The translations under genes and the position numbers were made by a program. From NCBI RefSeq assembly GCF_001905665.1, contig NZ_LIVX01000014.1:62001-126000 (forward strand): a DNA stretch of 64,000 nt, given 5' to 3'. The notes under the pieces were generated by a model, which searched no databases, was not told where the DNA came from, and saw only the letters and a program-made list of their open reading frames with translations. Origin of the DNA: Streptomyces sp. CB02261. GTDB lineage: Bacteria > Actinomycetota > Actinomycetes > Streptomycetales > Streptomycetaceae. Shown here one piece after another: positions 25,001-33,031 of this stretch. Each line of letters opens with the position of its first letter. Positions within the stretch are counted from its first letter, which is position 1.

Positions 25001-26110
25001 ATGGCTGACACCCCACCGGTACCGTCCGCGCCGCAGCGGTCGCTGCCGATCCGGCTCAACCTCGACGACAGCGACTCGCCATCGGACGTCGTCGACGCGC
25101 TGTTCCTCGGCCGCTTCGCGACCGGGGAGCAGCCCCACTCCCACAGCACCACCCTGGACCGGGTCAGGCCCGAGGCGACCCTGCTCCCGGCGGGGGCCAC
25201 GGTGCTGCGGGCCGCGAAGGACGACGACCGCAGCGCCCTGCTCGCCGAGGGCGAGGGCTGGACGCTGCTCGTGTCCCGCTGGAACCGGGGTGCGGACGTC
25301 ACCGTCACGGCCACCGACGCGGAGCTCGCCGAGCGCGTCCTGAAGGAGGCGACCGACGGGGCGAAGGACGAGCCGGAGCCCCAGCCGGAGAACGTGACGA
25401 TGGGGTTCTGGTACGTGTCGCCCCGGCGCGGCCCGCACCGGACGACCCGGCAGATCAGCGCCGGGACGTGGGAGGAGGTCCGGCCCCACTACTCCGCGCC
25501 GGTGGCGGAGTCCATGGACCGGCTGATGAAGGTGACCCCCGACTCGATCGCCGGCCGGCTCCTGCTGCTGCACGGCCCGCCGGGCACGGGCAAGACGTCG
25601 GCGCTGCGGACCCTGGCCCGGTCCTGGCGCGACTGGTGCCAGGTGGACTGCGTGCTGGACCCGGAGCGGCTCTTCAACGACGTCGGCTATCTGATGGACA
25701 TCGCTATCGGGGAGGACGAGGGCACGGCGAAGGGGCGCTGGCGGCTGCTGCTCCTGGAGGACTGCGACGAGCTGATCAGGGGCGAGGCGAAGCACACGGC
25801 CGGTCAGGCGCTGTCGCGGCTGCGCAACCTGACGGACGGTCTGCTCGGGCAGGGGCGCAACGTCCTGGTGGGCGTCACCACCAACGAGGACCTGGAGCGG
25901 CTCCACCCGGCCGTGGTCCGGCCGGGCCGCTGCCTGGCCCGCATCGAGGTGGGACCCCTGACCCGCGCGGAGTCGGTGGCCTGGCTCGGGCGCGAGGAGG
26001 ACGTGCCGCGCGAGGGCGCGACGCTCGCGGAGCTGTTCGCCCTGCGCCGCGGCACGCCCCCGGCGGAACTGCCCGAACCGCGCACGGCCGGGTCCGGCCT
26101 CTACCTGTAG
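25001..26110 (+). CDS. AAA family ATPase with N-terminal DUF5925-type domain
   Basis: 369 residues. An N-terminal domain of about 150 residues (LPIRLNLDDSDSPSDVVDALFLGRFATG) precedes an AAA module with Walker A GPPGTGKT at 192-199, Walker B LLLLEDCDE near 250, sensor-1 VGVTTNED and an arginine-finger region HPAVVRPGRC. It is a cytoplasmic ATPase that probably remodels a protein; the target is unknown. Highly similar proteins are common in Streptomyces. The start at 25001 is favoured by the leaderless spacing; 24965 and 24992 are in-frame alternatives. Confidence 0.9.
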   Translation: MADTPPVPSAPQRSLPIRLNLDDSDSPSDVVDALFLGRFATGEQPHSHSTTLDRVRPEATLLPAGATVLRAAKDDDRSALLAEGEGWTLLVSRWNRGADVTVTATDAELAERVLKEATDGAKDEPEPQPENVTMGFWYVSPRRGPHRTTRQISAGTWEEVRPHYSAPVAESMDRLMKVTPDSIAGRLLLLHGPPGTGKTSALRTLARSWRDWCQVDCVLDPERLFNDVGYLMDIAIGEDEGTAKGRWRLLLLEDCDELIRGEAKHTAGQALSRLRNLTDGLLGQGRNVLVGVTTNEDLERLHPAVVRPGRCLARIEVGPLTRAESVAWLGREEDVPREGATLAELFALRRGTPPAELPEPRTAGSGLYL

Positions 26111-26126
26111 CCGCCGCGCGGACGGC

Positions 26127-26245
26127 GTCAGCCGTGCTCGGCGGTGACGGTCAGCCGAGCTCGGCGATCCCGGTCAGGTGTCCGGGCGGTCCCGGTCAGC
26201 CGTGCTCGGCGGTCCCGGTCAGGTGTCCGGGCGGTCCCGGTCAGC
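26127..26245. repeat. About 22-bp tandem repeats between convergent genes
   Basis: At least five units of the form GGTCAG-N(7-8)-GG-CGGTCCC occur, alternating two cores, CCGTGCTCGG and GTGTCCGGG. They fill the gap between the AAA ATPase and a GntR gene. The last unit contains the GntR stop codon (TCA at 26241-26243). A perfect CCGAGCTCGG palindrome lies inside. Confidence 0.8.
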
Positions 26246-26615
26246 TGTCGTACGCGGCCCGCAGGGCCTCGCTCAGGGCCGCCTCCGCCGCCTCGCGGCT
26301 GAGGCCGAGGCGGCGGGCCTCCTCGGCGTACTGTGCGGCGGCGGTGGCGGCCCGGCGGGTCGCGGCGTCGCCCGCCGCGGCGACGAAGGTCCCGTGGCGA
26401 CCGCGCGTCTCGATGACGCCGTCCGCCTCCAGCGCCTTGTACGCCTTGGCTACCGTGTTGGCGGCGAGGCCCAGCTGTTCCGCGAGCCCTCGTACCGTCG
26501 GCAGCTTGTATCCGACCGGCAGTCCGCCCGACCGGGCCCGCTCCGAGATCTGGGCACGCAGCTGTTCGTAGGGAGCGGTGGTGGATTCGTGGTCCACGAC
26601 GATGGTGAGTGTCAC
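26241..26615 (-). CDS. GntR family regulator, YtrA-like (short)
   Basis: 124 residues. The winged helix is at about 12-77 (APYEQLRAQISERA, LPTVRGLAEQLGLAANTVAKAYKALEADGVIETRGRHGTFV) with only a short helical tail, as in the YtrA subfamily. YtrA members usually repress ABC transporter genes, but none adjoins it here. The GTG start is at 26615. It is divergent from the GNAT gene at 26690, which it may control. Confidence 0.92.
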   Translation of the reverse strand: MTLTIVVDHESTTAPYEQLRAQISERARSGGLPVGYKLPTVRGLAEQLGLAANTVAKAYKALEADGVIETRGRHGTFVAAAGDAATRRAATAAAQYAEEARRLGLSREAAEAALSEALRAAYDS

Positions 26616-26675
26616 GCCGCCGATTCTGCCCCCACCCCGCAGGAAAATGGGAGGCGGCTACGGGCCGTCGGCCCG

Positions 26676-26681
26676 TAGCGT
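26676..26681 (+). promoter_or_regulatory. -10 element of a leaderless promoter (TAGCGT)
   Basis: TAGCGT fits TANNNT and ends eight bases before the ATG at 26690. The same hexamer serves the response regulator at 32159. Confidence 0.45.
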
Positions 26682-26689
26682 GCGGCCCC

Positions 26690-27613
26690 ATGACTGTGAT
26701 CGTCCGTGATGTGCGGGCCGGGGACGCCGAGGGTTTCGCCCGCGTCCGGCGAGCCGCGCTCCCCTTCATGCTCGTGACCGCCGAGCAGCTCACCTTCGAC
26801 TGGGCGCACGCCCATCCCCGGAGCCACTACCGTCCGCTGGTCGCCGAGACCGAGGACGGCGGGATCATCGGGACCGCCCAGGTGGGGATCGCCCACGACG
26901 CCCCGAAGCCGGACATCGGCTATGTGAACGTGTACGTGGACCCCGCGCACCCGGGCCGCGGCGCCGGGACGCTGCTGCTGCGGGCGGCCGAGGAGTACCT
27001 GGCCGAGCGGGGCGCGCGCACCCTGTACAGCTGGGCCCTCGACGAGCCGGCGAACCGTGCGTGGGCCGAGCGGCGCGGTTACGCGCCGAGCCGTTCCGCC
27101 CATTTCCTGCGCCTCGACCTGACCGCCGCCGAGCTGCCCCCGCTCTCCGCTCCGCCCGCCGGGGTCGAGCTGCTCACGGCCGAGGACTTCGCGGCCGATC
27201 CCCGGCCGCTCTTCGAGCTGGACGCGGTGACGACCGCCGACGAGCCGGGTGACGTGGGGGCCGAGCTGGACGACTACGCGCACTGGCTGGCGACGACCTG
27301 GGAGCATCCGCTGCTCGACCGCGCGCTGACGACGGTCGTGGTGGTGGACGGCGTTCCGGCCGCGTTCACCGCGGCGCGGACGGACGGTCTGGGCCGGTAC
27401 GCCTCGGGGATGACCGGTACGGCCCCGGCGTTCCGCGGGCGCGGGCTCGCCAAGCTCGCGAAGAACGCGTCGCTGCACCGGGCCCGCGCCGCGGGCTGTA
27501 CGGAGGCGTTCACCGGGAACGACGCCGGCAACGGACCGATGCTGGCGATCAACAGGTGGTTCGGGTACGAGATCGCGGCGACGGAGGTGCGGCATGTCCG
27601 GACGATCGGTTGA
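26690..27613 (+). CDS. Double-domain GNAT acetyltransferase
   Basis: 307 residues with two GNAT modules. The first has VYVDPAHPGRGAGTLLL (acetyl-CoA loop) near 85-100. The second has GTAPAFRGRGLAKLAKNASLHRA and NDAGNGPMLAINRWFGY near 245-300. Tandem-GNAT proteins of this layout acetylate small molecules such as mycothiol precursors or antibiotics; the substrate here is unknown. The start at 26690 is chosen over 26609 because of the leaderless -10 and because homology begins there. Its last 20 bp overlap the DUF402 gene. Confidence 0.92.
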   Translation: MTVIVRDVRAGDAEGFARVRRAALPFMLVTAEQLTFDWAHAHPRSHYRPLVAETEDGGIIGTAQVGIAHDAPKPDIGYVNVYVDPAHPGRGAGTLLLRAAEEYLAERGARTLYSWALDEPANRAWAERRGYAPSRSAHFLRLDLTAAELPPLSAPPAGVELLTAEDFAADPRPLFELDAVTTADEPGDVGAELDDYAHWLATTWEHPLLDRALTTVVVVDGVPAAFTAARTDGLGRYASGMTGTAPAFRGRGLAKLAKNASLHRARAAGCTEAFTGNDAGNGPMLAINRWFGYEIAATEVRHVRTIG

Positions 27614-28073
27614 GGTCACCCTGACGAAGGCGGGCCGGACGAAGATCCGCTATCCGGCCGAGGTGCTGTCGGAGGGCGAGGGCCGGCTCTCGGTGCGTGC
27701 TCCATGGGCCGCCGAGGGCGTACGGGACTTCGGCTTCGTGCGGTTCGAGCCCGGCGACGTCTTCGTGGAGCACTACTGGCGCGACCGCTGGTTCACCGTC
27801 AAGGAGGTGCGGTCCGCCGAGGGCGTCCTCAAGGGCTGGTACTGCGACATCACCCGGCCGGCCGTGTTCGACGGCTCCGGGGTGACGGTGGAGGACCTGG
27901 ACCTGGACCTGTGGGTGTCGGCGGACGGCAGCGAGGTGCTGCGGCTCGACGAGGACGAGTTCGCGGCGAGCGGGCTCGCCGCCTCCGACCCGGAGGCGGC
28001 GGAGCATGCCGTCGTCACCCTCGACGAGCTGGAGGAGCTCGGCCGTGAGGGCCTGATCGACCTGCTGGGTTAG
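27594..28073 (+). CDS. DUF402 domain protein
   Basis: 159 residues. The pattern FEPGDVFVEHYWRDRWFTVKEV, GWYCDITRPAVF, VEDLDLDLWVSADG and RLDEDEF matches DUF402, a family that includes nucleoside-phosphate hydrolases and FomD with a divalent-metal site. The acidic residues expected to bind metal are present. It starts inside the GNAT gene with GGAGG six bases upstream, so the two are coupled. The substrate is not predictable. Confidence 0.85.
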   Translation: MSGRSVEVTLTKAGRTKIRYPAEVLSEGEGRLSVRAPWAAEGVRDFGFVRFEPGDVFVEHYWRDRWFTVKEVRSAEGVLKGWYCDITRPAVFDGSGVTVEDLDLDLWVSADGSEVLRLDEDEFAASGLAASDPEAAEHAVVTLDELEELGREGLIDLLG

Positions 28074-28087
28074 GCAGGCCCCGGAGG

Positions 28088-28498
28088 TCAGCGCAGTTCG
28101 ACGGCGGATTCCGCGACGGCGAGGAAGTCGGGAGTCGGCAGACCCGTCCTGCCGGCCGTGAGCTGCACGAGGGTGGCCTGCACCCTGGCCGCTCCCGGGC
28201 GGTAGGCGGGTTCCTTCACGACGGAGGTGTTGATCCACTCGTGGAGGTGCCCGTCGCAGACGGCCCGGGTGCCGCCGATGCCGGCGGAGCGGGCGCCCTG
28301 GACGAGGGTGGAGCCCACGAAGACGGGGCCGTCGCTGTCGTCGAGGCAGCGGTAGCTTCCGGAGAGGGTCACCGTGCCGTCGGCGCCGAGGATCCCGTAT
28401 CCGTCGACGGAGAGGTCGTCGGTCCCTTCCGCGTGGGCGAAGGGGGTGACGGCGGAGGCCAGCAGGATGCCTGCGGCGAGGGCGAGTCGGACACGCAT
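28088..28498 (-). CDS. Small secreted protein (DUF6299-like)
   Basis: 136 residues with a signal peptide ending near AHAEGT. The mature part holds one cysteine pair (SYRCLDDSDGP and AVCDGHLHEW) and looks like a compact beta domain. Short secreted proteins with this pattern are common in Streptomyces and classed as DUF6299, to my recollection. The function is unknown. GAAAGGA precedes the ATG. It converges on the DUF402 gene with a 14-bp gap. Confidence 0.8.
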   Translation of the reverse strand: MRVRLALAAGILLASAVTPFAHAEGTDDLSVDGYGILGADGTVTLSGSYRCLDDSDGPVFVGSTLVQGARSAGIGGTRAVCDGHLHEWINTSVVKEPAYRPGAARVQATLVQLTAGRTGLPTPDFLAVAESAVELR

Positions 28499-28574
28499 GG
28501 GCGGGGTCCTTTCGGTGTGGGGGGATGGTGCTGCCCGCCAGGGATACCCGATCCGGCCGCCACTGGCCCGAAAG

Positions 28575-29039
28575 TCACCCCATCGGGGGCGAGTTGAGGC
28601 GTTTGCGGTAGTGGATACGATCGTACGGTCCGTCCGCGCGGCGCTCGACGGCCTCGTAGCCGTACCGCTCGTACAGCCTCTGGTTCTCCCACATCATCGC
28701 GTGGGTCAGCAGGCGTACCTCGGGTACGCCGAGCTCCCTGGCGTGCCGCTCGACCCAGCCGAGCAGCAGGCGCCCCAGGCCCGTGCCCTGGGCGCCGGGG
28801 TGTACGGCGATCTCGTCCAGACAGAGGTGATCGGCCTCGCCGATCACCACCACGAGGCCGTTCACCGGGTCGCCCGTGACGAACACCCGCCCCGCGGCCA
28901 CCTTCGCCGCGTGGTCGTACTCCATCGGGGCCGGTACGAGACCGATCCGTTCGACGTAGGGGCGGAAGGCCGCGTCGGTCACGGCCTTCACGGCGGGCAC
29001 GTCGGCGGCGACCGCGGGGCGGACCAGGGCGTCTGTCAT
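28575..29039 (-). CDS. GNAT family N-acetyltransferase
   Basis: 154 residues, single GNAT domain: CLDEIAVHPGAQGTGLGRLLLGWVERHARELG (acetyl-CoA loop) and NQRLYERYGYEAVERR. The ATG overlaps the tctA stop (ATGA), so it is the fourth gene of the tct operon. Its substrate is unknown; coupling to the transporter suggests it may modify the imported compound or a related metabolite. Confidence 0.92.
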   Translation of the reverse strand: MTDALVRPAVAADVPAVKAVTDAAFRPYVERIGLVPAPMEYDHAAKVAAGRVFVTGDPVNGLVVVIGEADHLCLDEIAVHPGAQGTGLGRLLLGWVERHARELGVPEVRLLTHAMMWENQRLYERYGYEAVERRADGPYDRIHYRKRLNSPPMG

Positions 29040-30532
29040 GCCGACACGGTACGGCGGCGGACGATCACCTTCCTCACGAGGGGCCAGGCGAGGAGCAGGA
29101 CCACGATCGCGTAGACGGTGACCGCGAACGGGGTGTTCACCAGGCCGGTCAGGGAGCCGTCGCTGATCTGCAGGGCGCGGCGCAGCTGCTGCTCGGCGGC
29201 CGGGCCGAGGATGACGCCGATGACGGCGGGCAGCACGGGCAGCCCGTACCGCCGCATGCCCAGGCCGATCAGGCCGATGACGAGCAGGACGACCAGGTCG
29301 AGGGCCTCCCCGCCCACCGCGTAAGCGCCGACGGCGGCGAAGAAGAGGATGCCGGCGTAGAGGTACGGGCGCGGGATGCGCAGCAGCCTGGCCCAGAGGG
29401 GGGCGAGCGGCAGGTTGAGGGCGAGCAGCAGCACCATGCCCACGAACAGGGACGCGATCAGGCCCCACACCAGCTCGGGTTCCCGCTCGAACAGGAGCGG
29501 TCCCGGCTGGATGCCGTACTGCTGGAACGCGGCCAGCATCACGGCGGCGACGGCCGTCGTGGGCAGTCCGAGGGTCAGCATGGAGACGAGGGTCCCCGCC
29601 GCCGACGCGGAGGCCGCCGCCTCGGGTCCCGCCACGCCCTCGATGGCCCCCTTGCCGAACTGCTCCCCGTGCTTCGAGAGCCGCTTCTCCGTGACGTACG
29701 AGAGGAAGGTCGGGATCTCGGCGCCGCCGGCCGGGATCGCCCCGAACGGGAAGCCGATGAAGGGGCCGCGCAGCCAGGGCCTCCAGGTGCGCCGCACGTC
29801 GTCCCGGCCCAGCCAGGGACGCCCGACGGGGATGGCCTCCCCCGCCGTCCGGCGCAGGTGGGCGGCGACCCAGAGGGCCTCGCCGATGGCGAAGAGCCCG
29901 ACCGCGACGATGACGACGTCGACGCCGTCGGCGAGCTGGAGCGAGCCGAAGGTGAGGCGCTGCTGCCCCGTCATCTGGTCGAGGCCGACCAGGCCGATCG
30001 TGAGCCCGATGAGCAGCGAGGCGAGGCCCCGGATGCGGGACGAGCCGAGGACCGAGGTCACCGCGATGAAGGCGAGGACCATCAGGGCGAGGTAGTCGGG
30101 GGCGCCGATGTCGACGGCGAGCGCGGCGACCGTCGGGGCGAGGACGACGAGCAGGATCGTGCCGATCATGCCGCCGGCGAAGTGGCCGATGGCGGCGGCG
30201 GCGAGCGCCTGCGCGCCGCGGCCGGCCTTGGCCATCGGGTTGCCCTCGATGGCGGCGACGACGGCCGCGCTCTCCCCGGGGGTGTTGAGGAGGATCGAGG
30301 TGGTGGAGCCGCCGAACATGGCGCCGTAGTAGATGCCGGCGAACATGATGAACGCGCCGGTCGGTTCGAGCCCGTACGTGACGGGGAGCAGCAGGGCCAC
30401 GGCCATGGCGGGGCCGATGCCGGGCAGGACGCCGATGGCGGTGCCGAGGAGCACGCCGATCGCGGCCCACAGCAGGTTCACCGGGGTGAGGGCGGTCCCG
30501 AAGCCGTCGATGAGGGAGTTCAGGGAATCCAT
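29036..30532 (-). CDS. tctA: Tripartite tricarboxylate transporter, large permease TctA
   Basis: 498 residues, about 12 membrane segments. Family signatures are GVLPGIGPAMAVALLLPVTYGLEP, IYYGAMFGGSTTSILLNTPGESAAVVAAIEG and the second-half repeat FPFGAIPAGGAEIPTFLSY. It forms the channel for carboxylate uptake driven by an ion gradient with TctB and the binding protein TctC. The order tctC-tctB-tctA-GNAT is compact: tctB ends 3 bp before the ATG. Confidence 0.95.
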   Translation of the reverse strand: MDSLNSLIDGFGTALTPVNLLWAAIGVLLGTAIGVLPGIGPAMAVALLLPVTYGLEPTGAFIMFAGIYYGAMFGGSTTSILLNTPGESAAVVAAIEGNPMAKAGRGAQALAAAAIGHFAGGMIGTILLVVLAPTVAALAVDIGAPDYLALMVLAFIAVTSVLGSSRIRGLASLLIGLTIGLVGLDQMTGQQRLTFGSLQLADGVDVVIVAVGLFAIGEALWVAAHLRRTAGEAIPVGRPWLGRDDVRRTWRPWLRGPFIGFPFGAIPAGGAEIPTFLSYVTEKRLSKHGEQFGKGAIEGVAGPEAAASASAAGTLVSMLTLGLPTTAVAAVMLAAFQQYGIQPGPLLFEREPELVWGLIASLFVGMVLLLALNLPLAPLWARLLRIPRPYLYAGILFFAAVGAYAVGGEALDLVVLLVIGLIGLGMRRYGLPVLPAVIGVILGPAAEQQLRRALQISDGSLTGLVNTPFAVTVYAIVVLLLAWPLVRKVIVRRRTVSA

Positions 30533-30535
30533 GGG

Positions 30536-31042
30536 TCAGATCACTCCCATCAGCGGGCCGCCGGGCAGCGGGACGCCGAGCAGCGTGTCGAAGACGACGT
30601 AGGTGAGGAGCGAGAGCGCGGCCGCGACGAGCGGGTCGCGGTGGTGGTGGCGGCTGCCGAGGGCATGGGCCGCGCCCCAGAAGAGGAGCGCTCCGGCGAC
30701 GGGGAAGCCGAGGGGGCCGATGAGGACGGCGAAGGCGAGGAAGACACCGGCGAGCAGCAGGACCGTCCGCCAGTCGGCGGGTTCGCTCAGGTCGACGTCC
30801 TCGCCGGTCTCGGCCTCGCCGCGGCCGCCGCGCAGGACGTCGACGGAGAGGAGCACGGCGACGACGAGCAGGCCGCAGCCGACGACGAGGGGGACGGTGG
30901 CGGGGCCGACGGGGCCGCGGCCCGCGAGGTCGGTGTCGAGGGTGAGGGCGTCGGTGAGGACGAGGACGCCGAGGAGGAACAGCAGGGCGCCGACGCCGAG
31001 CTCGGAGCGCTCGCGCAGCCAGGACTTCAGGGGCGTGTTCAC
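30536..31042 (-). CDS. tctB: Tripartite tricarboxylate transporter, small subunit TctB
   Basis: 168 residues with four membrane segments (LGVGALLFLLGVLVL, VPLVVGCGLLVVAVLL, TVLLLAGVFLAFAVLI, AALSLLTYVVFDTLLGV). The last ends in the typical VFDTLLGVPLPGGPL. The GTG start overlaps the tctC stop (GTGA). The open frame continuing upstream to 31162 is antisense-like and not part of the gene. Confidence 0.93.
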   Translation of the reverse strand: MNTPLKSWLRERSELGVGALLFLLGVLVLTDALTLDTDLAGRGPVGPATVPLVVGCGLLVVAVLLSVDVLRGGRGEAETGEDVDLSEPADWRTVLLLAGVFLAFAVLIGPLGFPVAGALLFWGAAHALGSRHHHRDPLVAAALSLLTYVVFDTLLGVPLPGGPLMGVI

Positions 31043-32022
31043 AGGCCGAGCTCCTTGAGGACGGAGGCGACGCGCCGGTCCTGCTCGGTGAGGAAGGCGC
31101 CGAACTCCTCGCCGGGCAGGAAGGCGTCGTCCCAGCCGTGGGTCTTCAGCGACGCGCGCCACTGCGGGGAGGCGTGCAGGGCGGTCACGAGGGTGACGAG
31201 CTTGTCGCGCTCGGCGTCGGAGAGGCCGGGCGGGGCGACGATGCCGCGCCAGTTGGTGAACTCGGTGTCGAGGCCGGCCTCGCGGAGCGTGGGGGCGTCG
31301 AGTCCGGGGACCCGCTTCGGGCCGGTGACCGCGAGCAGGCGCAGCTCCCCCGCCTTGATCTGGTCGAGGTACTCGCCGACGCCCGAGACGCCGAAGGCGA
31401 CCTTGTCGCCGAGGATCGAGGCGAGGAGTTCACCGCCGCCGTCGAAGGGCACGTAGTTGACGTCCTTCGGCGCGATCCCGGCGGCCTGGGCCATCAGCAT
31501 CGGAGCGAGGTGGTCGGGGCCGCCGGGCGAGGAGCCGCCGCCGACGGGCAGCTTGCCGGGGTTCGCCTTCCAGGCGGCGAGGAGTTCCCGGATGGTGGTG
31601 TACGGGGAGTCCTTGCCGACCACGACGATGTCCTGCTCCTCGGTGAGCCGGGCGATCGGGGTGGTGTCGGCGAGGGTCCTCGGGGTCCGGTTGGTGTGGA
31701 CCGCGCCGACGACGCCGAGGCCCATGGACATGGCGAGCCGGCCGTTGCCGCGTTCGCCCACGAGCCGGGTGAGGCCGACGGTGCCGCCGGCACCGGGAAG
31801 GTTGAAGACCTCGATGTCGCCGGTGAGGTCCGCCTCCTCGGCGTCCTTGGCGGCGGTGCGGGCGGTGATGTCGTAGCCACCGCCGGGGGTGTTGGGGACC
31901 ATGAAGCGCAGTCCGGGTATCCGCGTGCCGGTGTCGGAGCCGCTGCCGGGGCTGAGCAGCGGCGGACCGACCAGGACGAGCAGCGCGGCCCCGAGGAGGG
32001 CGAAGGGGGTGCGCAACCGCAC
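31039..32022 (-). CDS. tctC: Tripartite tricarboxylate transporter substrate-binding protein TctC
   Basis: 327 residues with an N-terminal hydrophobic export segment and no lipobox Cys. TctC motifs are clear: FMVPNTPGGGYDITART, NLPGAGGTVGLTRL and VPFDGGGELLASILGDKVAFGVSGVGEY. It captures a di- or tricarboxylate outside the membrane. GAGAGG lies upstream of the GTG at 32022. It is divergent from a response regulator gene across 136 bp, which suggests substrate-induced control. Confidence 0.93.
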   Translation of the reverse strand: MRLRTPFALLGAALLVLVGPPLLSPGSGSDTGTRIPGLRFMVPNTPGGGYDITARTAAKDAEEADLTGDIEVFNLPGAGGTVGLTRLVGERGNGRLAMSMGLGVVGAVHTNRTPRTLADTTPIARLTEEQDIVVVGKDSPYTTIRELLAAWKANPGKLPVGGGSSPGGPDHLAPMLMAQAAGIAPKDVNYVPFDGGGELLASILGDKVAFGVSGVGEYLDQIKAGELRLLAVTGPKRVPGLDAPTLREAGLDTEFTNWRGIVAPPGLSDAERDKLVTLVTALHASPQWRASLKTHGWDDAFLPGEEFGAFLTEQDRRVASVLKELGL

Positions 32023-32112
32023 GTGTGCCGCCTCTCGTGTCGAAGGGGAAGGGGGGGTGTGAGGTGGCCCACATGTTGCCCGCGCGTGAACAAGCTGTCT
32101 CTCTTCCGCAAC

Positions 32113-32138
32113 CAACGGACGTTGTGGTCGTTGTGGTC
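32113..32138. promoter_or_regulatory. Inverted and direct repeats in the tctC/response-regulator promoter region
   Basis: CAACGGACGTTG (32113-32124) is a perfect 12-bp palindrome. It runs into two tandem copies of GTTGTGGTC (32121-32129 and 32130-32138), just upstream of the -10 at 32145. Such sites could bind the CitB-type regulator encoded beside them. Confidence 0.45.
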
Positions 32139-32144
32139 GGGACC

Positions 32145-32150
32145 TAGCGT
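32145..32150 (+). promoter_or_regulatory. -10 element of a leaderless promoter (TAGCGT)
   Basis: TAGCGT ends eight bases before the GTG at 32159, which lacks a Shine-Dalgarno sequence. Confidence 0.45.
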
Positions 32151-32158
32151 GGGTCGGC

Positions 32159-32827
32159 GTGACGAGAGTGCTGGTGGTGGACGACGACTTCATGGTCGCC
32201 AAGCTGCACTGCCGCTATGTGTCGGCGGTGGCGGGCTTCTCGGTGTCCGGAGTCGCGCACAGCGGCGCGGAGGCGCTGCGCGCCGCCGAGCGGCTGCGGC
32301 CCGATCTGGTGCTGCTCGACGTCTTCCTGCCCGACATGGACGGTGTCCAGGTGCTGCGGGAGCTGCGCGCGGCGGGCCTGGGCATGGACGCGCTCTTCAT
32401 CACGGCGGCGCGGGACGTGGACACGATCCGGGCGGCGCTGCGGGCGGGGGCTCTGCACTATCTGATCAAGCCGTTCAGTCAGGCGGCGCTGCACGAGCAG
32501 CTCCGTCACGTGGCCTCGCTGCGCAGCCGCCTCGACGACCTCGACGAGGCCCGCCAGGAGGACGTCGACCAGATCTTCGGCGCCCGCCCCCGGGGCTCCC
32601 GGGAACTCCCGAAGGGCCTCGCCGCCCATACGGCCGACCTGGTCGACTCGGTCCTCCGTGCCCACCCGGAGGGCCTCTCGGCCACGGAGTGCGCGGAGGC
32701 GGGCTCACTGTCCCGGGTGAGCGCCCGCCGGTACCTGGAGTACTTCGCGGAGACGGGCCGGGCGGAGGTCACCCTCCGCTACGGCGGAACGGGCCGCCCG
32801 GAGCGGCGCTACCGACGGCTGGGCTGA
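32159..32827 (+). CDS. Two-component response regulator, CitB/DcuR family
   Basis: 222 residues. Receiver domain at about 1-120: acidic pocket VVDDD, phosphoacceptor Asp in LVLLDVFLPDMDG, Thr/Ser switch in FITAARD and Lys in LIKPFSQ. The C-terminal domain (LSATECAEAGSLSRVSARRYLEYFAETGRAEV) is the helix-turn-helix of CitB-type regulators, which control carboxylate uptake. Placement opposite tctC fits that role. The cognate sensor kinase, normally adjacent and often overlapping, is absent on both sides. Confidence 0.93.
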   Translation: MTRVLVVDDDFMVAKLHCRYVSAVAGFSVSGVAHSGAEALRAAERLRPDLVLLDVFLPDMDGVQVLRELRAAGLGMDALFITAARDVDTIRAALRAGALHYLIKPFSQAALHEQLRHVASLRSRLDDLDEARQEDVDQIFGARPRGSRELPKGLAAHTADLVDSVLRAHPEGLSATECAEAGSLSRVSARRYLEYFAETGRAEVTLRYGGTGRPERRYRRLG

Positions 32828-32979
32828 CGTCCCGGGGGGACGCGCGGCGGGACGCTCGTCGGACCTTCGTCGAGACGTCGCTCCGGCCGTTCCCTAGACG
32901 CCTCTTACCTGCACCTTAAAGCGGTCCTAAGAATCGTCATCTCCCCCTCTTCGGCGGCCTTTTCGCGGACGGCGGCGGC

Positions 32980-32985
32980 TAGCTT
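32980..32985 (+). promoter_or_regulatory. Possible -10 element (TAGCTT) of the LPMO gene
   Basis: TAGCTT fits TANNNT, about 47 bases before the LPMO start, which has its own GAAGGAG ribosome site. Confidence 0.3.
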
Positions 32986-33031
32986 GCCGGTAACCCCCCA
33001 CGCCCCACCCTCGTGAAGGAGCTGTCCCCCC

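Noticed and set aside
28575..30470. 631-residue frame joining tctA shadow to the GNAT gene
   Set aside because: The GNAT protein starts at 29039 with an ATGA overlap; the upstream part reads the tctA gene out of frame.
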